Shown here: positions 15,067 through 24,000 of the stretch, in pieces
Layout: each line of letters opens with the position of its first letter
How positions within the stretch are numbered: position 1 is the stretch's first letter
Source of the DNA: Acidobacteriaceae bacterium
GTDB lineage: Bacteria; Acidobacteriota; Terriglobia; Terriglobales; Acidobacteriaceae
Reading direction: 5' to 3'
DNA length: 31,365 nt
Assembly (NCBI GenBank): GCA_003156495.1
Contig: PMHC01000072.1
Span: 1-31,365 of the forward strand
Program-made: the position numbers and the translations under genes
The notes under the pieces: model-generated
Databases searched by the model: none
Told to the model about the DNA's origin: nothing
The model's input: the letters and a program-made list of their open reading frames with translations, nothing else

Positions 15067-18000
15067 ATGTGAGCCAAACGCAAGAGTGGACGGGTTTGAC
15101 TCAACGCAGAGTAACAGGTGAGATCGACGACCCAGCGTCCACCGGTTTTGTTGGGAGCATATTTCAGTTTCCATGCTTCGATGGCAGCGATAATATCCGC
15201 AACGGTCGATGCGGCAAATGGAGTGATGGGGCAAAAGGCTACCGGCAGATAAGTGGATATCGTCGTTTCCGCCTGCAAAGACGGCGCAAGATCGTACCCA
15301 TACAGCAGAGCAAAGGAGATGGCCCCGACTCCGGAAGGCAGCACCGTGGCAAATACCTGATTCAGGGGAGACGTCGCAGCGTCGCTGGTCCACTGCCCGA
15401 TCGGGAAGACACGCGTGTAAATCAGCGATGGCACGGTTGGATCGGGAAAAGCAATCTCTGGCGTGCGATAGTGGAACGATTGCTGCGTAGGTGGCGCTGG
15501 CAGATCGAGCAGTTGTGCATTGCGCGTGACCCAGACGCGCGTGCGGGCATTTTCAAAGATGGCAACCGGGAGCGATCCAAAGGCGTACTCGAATTGTAGA
15601 CGGGCAAATGCGGGTACGTCGGCGGAAAACTTATAGGTCTGTAGCCATGTTCCACCCTCTGTCGACAACGAGAGTGGATTTAGCGCAACCCGTATGCCAT
15701 CGGGCGTGATACAGGTGATTTGTGGCGCGGCGACGGCCGCCCCGGCGACTTGCTCCAGACACAGTTTGTCATAGAGCTCTCCCTGAGTGGAAAGCGTTAC
15801 CGTATATTCGCGCGTCTCCGCATTCACGGCAACGGCCTCTGTCGCAAGCTGCCAATGCGCCTCCCAGGCATCGGCTACGCACTGCACCAGACCAGCCAAC
15901 GTTGCCACCGCCTCGGACAGGGGAGAATCAGCCGGGATTTCGCTCCCATTCGTCAGTTGTCCCAACACCGTCCAGAGGGACTCGCGTACTTCGGAATACT
16001 GTGCCAAGGCTGCGAACAAATCCACGTCCGCGGTATTCGCCGCAAGCTGAGTGCCGGCTTGCAGGTTCACATCCAAGCAAAAACCAATCGTCTCCTGCGC
16101 CGTAGACTGGTGTTCGTATGTGAACCGGTAGGTCCACTGACAGGCATCCGCAATACTCTGCGGATCGGCGGCACCGCTAGCTTGTTGCGTCACAAGAGAC
16201 GGAAGCATCGGATAACCGCGCAGCGGCAGTGGAATCCGCGGATGGCCGAAATCAATCGACATTCCAGGCGCATCTCTCAGCGGCAAGACAAACGACAACC
16301 ATTGCGAACTCTCGTAGCCTTCCACCGATTGCACATCGAACTCCAATTCATTGATCGTGAAGGAGAGCTCCGGGCAGGCCACACGCAGGCGCGCAGCCTG
16401 CGCAGTGTCGAAGAGAAGAGAGAGATAGTTGGCACCCGCTGCGAGCGAGATCTTGGCGGCTCCGACGGTGAGGTCGCCAAGCTTTGGATCCGAAGTGAAG
16501 CGGGCAGCACCGGCGAACCGGGCCGAATCGCCGCCCCATGGAGATTGAATGGTTGCATCGTACTGCGCAATCGAATCGATTCCGTATCCATCCACAAGAC
16601 TGCGCAGCAATTGCTGGCGCAACGTTTGCCAGGCCTGCGCGCGGGCAGCGTCCGGTACGGCACCGCTGTTTTGTTCGACGATTTCCAAACCGTTGGCAAT
16701 CGCTCCGGCAAGTTCGATCTTGGTGGTCAGCAAATTCGCGAGTTGGGGGGCGTTGGCGCGCTTTGCGCCGGTCGAGTAAGACGCGGTGCAGAACAGATCG
16801 ACATCCGCGAGGAACGACAGTGCCCACGGTTCCAGATCTACTGCCTGATAATCGCGGGTTCCGGCCGGGTGCAGTTTCCCGTCCTGAGGGTCGAAGATCG
16901 AAATTGGCACGCCGCTACGCGACAGCAACTGCGTCGCCAGGGGGCGCAACGCATAGCAGCGCGGTTGTTTCCCGGCTACGCCCGGCAGGTCTACCGATGG
17001 CGCGACTTCCACCTGAGAGATTCCACTTGGACCAAAGTCGATGGCCCAGACATCGCTTTGGTTCTCTCCCGAAGAGGAGGTGGTTCTGGCCGTGGCCAAG
17101 CGCAGACGGGGTATTGCAGCCTGCAAGGTGTCGGCAAACTGTAGCAGCGTGAGCGCATTGCCGGAAGACTCGGACGGTGTGCGGAGGGCGGGCAAAGCTG
17201 CGCGATTGCGTACCACCGAGGACGGAGTCTGCTCGGTTCCACGCAACGCGGGATCGGCCAACGTAAAGGAACGGCGCAATTCAATCCAAGTTTGAATCGC
17301 GAAGATCGTGTCAGGGAAGGTCCACGTACCGTTAGCTGAAAGGGGAAGCGCAAGACTCGTAATAAGCGGAAGAAGAACGGTAGCACCGGCGCGAAGAAAC
17401 GCCACATCCTTATTGGCGGCCGCAAGATTGGCGCATGTCGTATCCACGCCCTGCACAACGGCAAAGCGACGGATCACGCTGGCAAGGGTGTCGTCGGCAG
17501 CCGTGACGATGCTTGCCGCGCGATCCACATCCGCGTAAAGCCTCATGAACGGAACCACAAGGTCAGCGGTAGCCGTGTTGGCCGCTAAAATACTCGACAC
17601 GGGCACCGCAAAACTCTCCGCAATGGCCGCGGGAGTGCACGCTGCCGACTTCGGCACCTGCGCCGGAGTTACAACCATCAGAGAACCGCTGGAGAGAAAT
17701 GGCCTCTGCGTACCAACGACGGCGGCCAGCTCCTCCAGCGTCACCGGGGGATTGAATTTCTCGCAGAGCGAATCCAGCGTATCGCCTGGCGCGGTTGTCA
17801 CGCTTTGGCCGCCGATGTTGACGACTATGTTCGGTGCAAGGATGGGAAGCGCGGCATTGGCCGTTGCCAGCGCAAGGAGCGGGGAAGCGCCCACGCCAGG
17901 AACGGTTCTTGCCGCCAGATTGGACAGCGTATCTGTACTCTGAATCCAATAGGGCAGATAGGTCGCCGAACCGCCATTGGGGAGCTCGGATCGAGCGGGT

Positions 18001-21000
18001 AGAGTGAGATCGCACGTGGGCGTGCGGTCAAGATTGCTGCGGATGAGATCGCCAGCGGTAACGCCGTGAACGCGCGCCATCTCTCCCAAGCGCTGCTTGG
18101 TGTTGGAATCCATGCTGGAGGCCGCAAACAGAGGCGTGCCCGCGGGGAAGAGGTTGGCAACGGCGATATTCAATGCACCGAGAGCCGCGCCGGACTGGCC
18201 CGACTGATTGCTGCCCAAAGTATCTCCCGGCAGAATGGTATACCCATCGACAGCCAGCGCCGTCGAGCGGAACATACCGGGAAGATCGGCATTAGCCATG
18301 GCCACCATTACGGCGTCGAAAGGAACTCCGGCATGGGCGAAGGCTTGCGCGACCAGATCCAGCGTTGTTTCGCTTTGCGGCGACTCCGTGCCCACGGCGA
18401 CGCGTACGCCCTCGCACGTGAAAATGAAGCCAGGCTGCAACAGGCCGGATGTGGATCGGTTCGACTGCACCAGCGCGGCGGGCGAACACTTGGCGGCAAG
18501 CGCAATCTGGCGCAGGCTTTGCGCCGAATCCGCCATCGTTTGCTGGCGGGCAATGGCGATCTCCGTGCCCACCTGCATCGGCAATACAAGATTCTCGGCA
18601 AACGCGAGCACAACCGATGGATCGATTCCTGAAGGACAGATCGCTTGTACCGAGCGGTCCGTTTGTGTGACTACAAACTGAGGAACATGAATGGGATCGG
18701 AACCGATCAATTCAGTCACGGTCCGGGCCGCGTTGGCGGCGGCCAGCGCATCCGCATCCACGCCGGTATTGGCCAGCAACGCGGCAAGCGTCGGTGTCGC
18801 CGCAGGATCGGCGCAGATGGAGAGCTGCGAGGCGGCCGCTCCCAGCCACACGTATCCGGCATTTGCATAGGCGCGCAGCATTCTCAGCAACGATTGATCC
18901 GGATCGTCGAGCGGCAATGGCTGAACACCCTTCGCTTGCTGTAGCGTGGTAAGCAGGGTGGCGGAAATGTCGGCCTGCGCAAGCTGCCATGCAATACGGG
19001 AGAATCTCTCCCGCTGTTCGACGGCCGCTGCGGCTGCGCTGTCGGCATCGGTTGTCGCGCCGGGCAGAAATGCCGAGGTCTGCAAATAGAGCGCTGCGCG
19101 CAGTGCCGCGCCCTGTGCCGGAGCAGGAACGCTTTCCACGGCATAACTTACCGCCGTGCCCGGCCAATTGGCGACACCTGCGAGTTCGTCGGTATACAGA
19201 AGCGGAAGCGACAACGCTCCGTCCGCGCTGGAATTCTCTGCCGAACAATTACCAAACACATCGGTGAAGCACAGTTGCACACTCGCCGACTGCCCAATGC
19301 CCGCGTATACATTGTCCGATGCCGGAGGGAAAGGCGGCGTCGCGGCGCGGTTTTTTGCGAATCGCACCGCCGGAATCACGCGTTCCAGCCGCCATACATC
19401 CTCGTTGTCTTCCGCGCCGTCTTGACCCGGCGTTGTCTGCGGTCCAACCGGCAAACCGACATTGGAACCGGCAAAGGCCGCGTTCTCCTCCATACGGTAA
19501 CCGAGCAGAGAATACTCCTGCCGCAATCGTTGCTGCGCATCCGCCGCGCTGCCGTCGGTGGCGCGGTCGAGCGAGAACGTGAAACCAATCTCTCCAGGAT
19601 TCACGGATGCCGCAACGCTGTTCTCGCTTCCGTCCGCGGCCTGAACGAACACGGCGCTTGCGCTCGCATCCATCCCCGGACCGATCACCGCGCAATTGGT
19701 GAATGGATAGAGGCGGCGCTGCGGAGAGGTTTTCATCTGCGCATCGAGCAGGGCCAGCAGCGACAGGCTGGCTCGACCAGCCTGATCGTAGATAGCGTCT
19801 GGCAAAGACGATCCATCGGCAGCGACAAAGCGCAGCCAGAATCCGCTTCCACCCACTACGCTCGCTTCCCACAGCAACTGGAGAAACGCCGAAGGCTGAT
19901 CGAGAGCCGCAAAGTAGAGCGGTTCTTCGTCCTGCGCTCGAACGCTGCGCACTCCGCTGTGCGTCTCTGTCGAAAGGTTGGTCTTAACCACATATGTGGC
20001 CGTGCAATTCATTGCCGTCGATGTCAGACCAGGTGGCAGTCCCGCGCTTGCAGGGAGAGAATACAGAACCGACAGAGCCCCGCTCTGATTTGCTAGAGCC
20101 TGCCACAATGCGAGCAGCGTTGCGCGATCCGTAGGCGCGGCACCGAAGATCTCGCACAGATCGGGATAGCCGGGAATGCGATGGATCGAGAAGCAAAGAA
20201 GCGTTCCCCACGCCCAGGTTGTCACCGCGATCGGCTCTTGTGTTGCCGATGCCGTGTCCACGCGGAAAAGCGCATAGGGCGTGGCAAGATTCCGTTGCGC
20301 GATGGTATTCAAATCGCTGCTGAAGCTCCAGATCCCCGGCATTCCGGTAAGAATGTTTCCGCCATTGGGTAAGACCACCGCTTCCGTGGTCTGCCAGCGT
20401 GTGAACTGATCAAGCGCGTGCCGCACGGGAAGAACCCGCGCTACATTCAACGCCGCCGGCGCGGAGACGACAGCAGGCTTGAGACCGCTGTCTGGGCAGC
20501 CGTCCTCTAGCTGCTTTTCCTGGATTGCAAAGTCAAGCGATTCCGCATTCGCCGTCAGCACGACCATGCCGGAGCGCGCGCGCGCGGCTACGCTCGGATT
20601 AAGCCTTTCGTGCGGCAAGGTCGATTCACCCTCCGCAAGCGCCGCGGAAGTAGCAAAGGTCAACCAATCCACAGCCTGCGTCGAATCGACCTGCAATGTA
20701 AGACGGAGCGTTTCGGGCGGCAATTGCGGATTGGGTGCCGGCGCTTGAATCTGCGTGCCCAGAAGCTCCGCAAATCCAGTCAGCGGCCCGGTTGCATGAT
20801 AGGTATCGCCGGTGTCGCTCTTCACCGGAGCAGGAACGCGCAAGCCATGCAGCAGAAATCGCGAAACCTGGCCCGCGATCGTGGCGGCGTGCGCTCCCGA
20901 GAGCACATACGCGACAATTTGTGCGACCGACAGCGCAGGTGTCGCGACGGCTTGCGGCGTGCTGCCGGCTTCGGTCGCGAGAATGCCCGGTAGGGACGCG

Positions 21001-24000
21001 ATAAGCGCGCCGAACTGTTCGAGCGGCAGATCGACTCGCTCGCTGACACTGGTGAGCGTATCCACATCGATGGTGGAAACCTGCGCTCCGGGAACCGCAA
21101 CTTGCGCCAGTTGCTCCAAAATATTGGCAGAGGCCACCAGCGCATGAAATGCCGTTGCCTGTGCGCTGTCAGCAAGATCGTAAAGCAGACGAGTGGCCAA
21201 CGAAGCAAGCGTCTCCCGCTCGCGCACAACCGCTGTTCCTGCGGGAATATTGACCGTCGCGCCCGGATTCGGATTGAGCGCGATGAGCGATTGAAGATAG
21301 TTTGTATAGTCCGGTACGGCCGCGCCATTCTGTTGCAACGCGCAATAGCTCGCGACCCAGGACAACGTATCGCCCGGTAACGGATTCCACGTTGTGGTCA
21401 GTTCGTATTGGTTGTACTGTGCGGGAACAATGAGCGGTCCGGTAATGTTTCCCTGTTCGTCGATCGTAGTTGAATTCAGCGAGGCAATCGCTTGTGCGTA
21501 CCAATCGGAGAGAGGAATCGCTTCGCTCATCGGCAAGCGCACAAAAAAGACGGAAGCAATCGCGTTCAACGGCAACAGGGAGGGATTGGCAAACACGCGC
21601 GCGGCAAATGCAAGCGGTGCGGACGGATGTAGCATCCGCTCCGTGGCCAGCACGGCCGCATCGGCCAACCACGCATCCACGGTAACCCCGAAGCGCTGAG
21701 CTATTGCCGCCAGCGTCTCCGGATGACCATCGACCACTCCCACCTGGGCCGTTGCCACACCCAGCATAATCGTCTTCTTGGCGACCACCGGCCAGAGCGG
21801 ATTTGCCATGGCCAGCGATTGCGGGGTCACGCCGAGCGTCACGCTCAACATCGATCCCGGTGTTGTCGCTGCAAGCCGCTGCGGTAGCGCGGGATCAAGC
21901 CAGATCAACTCACCGGCAGTCAAGGCATACGCGGTTGCCACTTGCTCTACCGTATCGCCAGCATGTACCAAATAGCTGACCGTCTCAGTATGGAATTGAC
22001 GCGCCATATCCGCAAGCGTCTGCGATCCGTCGAATGTGCATGGATAAGTCCGTACAGCCTCGAGCGCACTTTGCACCGCGGCTTTGGCAATCATCAGAAA
22101 GTAGTCGCGGAAAACATACGAAGCCGCAGATTCACGGTCCAGATCCTTTCCGGCTTCAGCTTGTGCGGGATTTCCTGCCGCTCCGGAACTTAGCTTGCTG
22201 AAGTACGCGCCGATCTCCGCTTCCCAGATCGCATCCACGGTGCAATAACTTCCAAAGTCACGGTTCTGCGGCTCTCCCTGCGGTTCGTACCATGTCCAGC
22301 GCAGAATCGGGAAGAGGGGAAAGACCGTTCCGCCATCCGCACCAGGCTCTCCACTCGGGATGCCGGTCATGGTGAAGTGCAGATTGGTCGAGAAGAAACC
22401 TTCTAACTTGGCGCGCGTAAAACCAGAGGCCGCGGTCTGCGGCAACTCCATCTGCGCCGCCAGTTCTTCCAATGCGCCCGAAGTTACGATACCTCTGACC
22501 GGATCGATGCCGAGCGCGGAGATCGACCAACGGATCATCGCGTCAATCAGCGTCGGGAAGCCCAACTCGTCGCTGCTGTTTGCCGTCGCGCTGCGATGCG
22601 CTTGCAGTTTGTGCGTGGCGCGGATCGAAGGCGCGTCCGGTACGATACCGCTATCGGTAGAAACAACGAACGCCATGCGCCACGCCGGATCAGGATTCGG
22701 TGGAACAACCGATCCGCTCCAGTCCACCGGTATATCCGCCACGGTAAATGACGGCAGCAATGTGAGCCGCACCGCACGGGGCAAGCTGTCGGGAAAGACA
22801 TGCAGATTTTCGTTCCAGACAAGATTGTAACTTCTGTCTTGATCGCTCACCGCGGCGAGTCCGCGCCGTAGTCGCATCTCGGCGCGCGTCGCTGCCGGTA
22901 CAAGCAACAACGCATGGCGGCGGTTGCCCTGTGCGCGCGGCATCGTGCGCGTGGAGGGTGCATTTCCATCGGCAAGAATCCAGGGCGTGCGCGAAGGTGA
23001 GCCGATCGTGAACTGCGCATTGATGGTCAGGCCAAATGAAAACGAGATCGAGATAAAGAAGATCTTGATCGAGGCGTGAACCCGCACGCCGACGTTTAAC
23101 TCCACAAAGGTGACTTCATAGGCGGTAAAGCTGAGCGTGACCAACGCGTAGGCTTCCACGGTCACATCGACGCGGATGATCTTGAAATCCACGGCTCCGT
23201 ACAGCTTGCCGGTGATCCCCGCCGTTCCCCGGCACTGGTAGTACAGCGCGATCGACGCACCGCTGTTGTCGGGATGGAACCACGCCAACACACCTTCAAA
23301 GATCACTTCGACGGCTACATACAGCCCGGCCTTAAGCGGTCCCGTGTTGAACGTCCGCCCAATGCCAACAATAAATCCAAGTCCCAACTCGAGAACCGGA
23401 TCGAAGTTGCCGTTGGTCACTTGCGGAACCCGTTTGGATGTTTCTCCATTCAGTACTCCGAAGTAGATACCGCCGCGGCCAAGAAAGACTCCCGCCTCCA
23501 ACCCGAAGGATTGCGAAAAATCGCGATTGTGCGGAAAACCGAGATCGACGAGGAAGTTGCCATTGGTAAAAATATCGACAACCACCGGGCCTAGCGTAAT
23601 CGACACCGGACCAAAGAAGAGCTGACGAAACGCATCCGGTGCCTGGAAGCGCACGTGAAAAACGCCGATATCGCGGCTGACCTTTTTGTACAGCAACTCG
23701 AAACTCAACCCAGAAAGCGAACCTGCTTCCGAGCCACCCAAGGCAATCAGAATCGCATAGAGATCGGGATCGCGCAGGACCAACTGCAGCGTCACGGTGC
23801 TCATGAAAGTCACATCGGCGGCAATCGTCCAGCGATTGGCCGGGTCAAAGGCAACCGCGGCGGTGAGCGGATTTTTCTTGGGGTCCGTTACCGGAAGCAT
23901 GTCCGCTTCCATCGTTTCGATCACCTGCGAAACCGAATCTGGGTCATTGAGGTTTCTGAGGCGAATATGTTGTCCGAGCCCGAGGTAACGCAGGTCCAGC

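Noticed and set aside
15720..17144. Plus-strand open frame of 474 codons opposite the giant gene
   Set aside because: Arg/Gly-rich antisense product. The opposite strand carries a continuous 3800-codon frame with a ribosome site and recognisable repeats.
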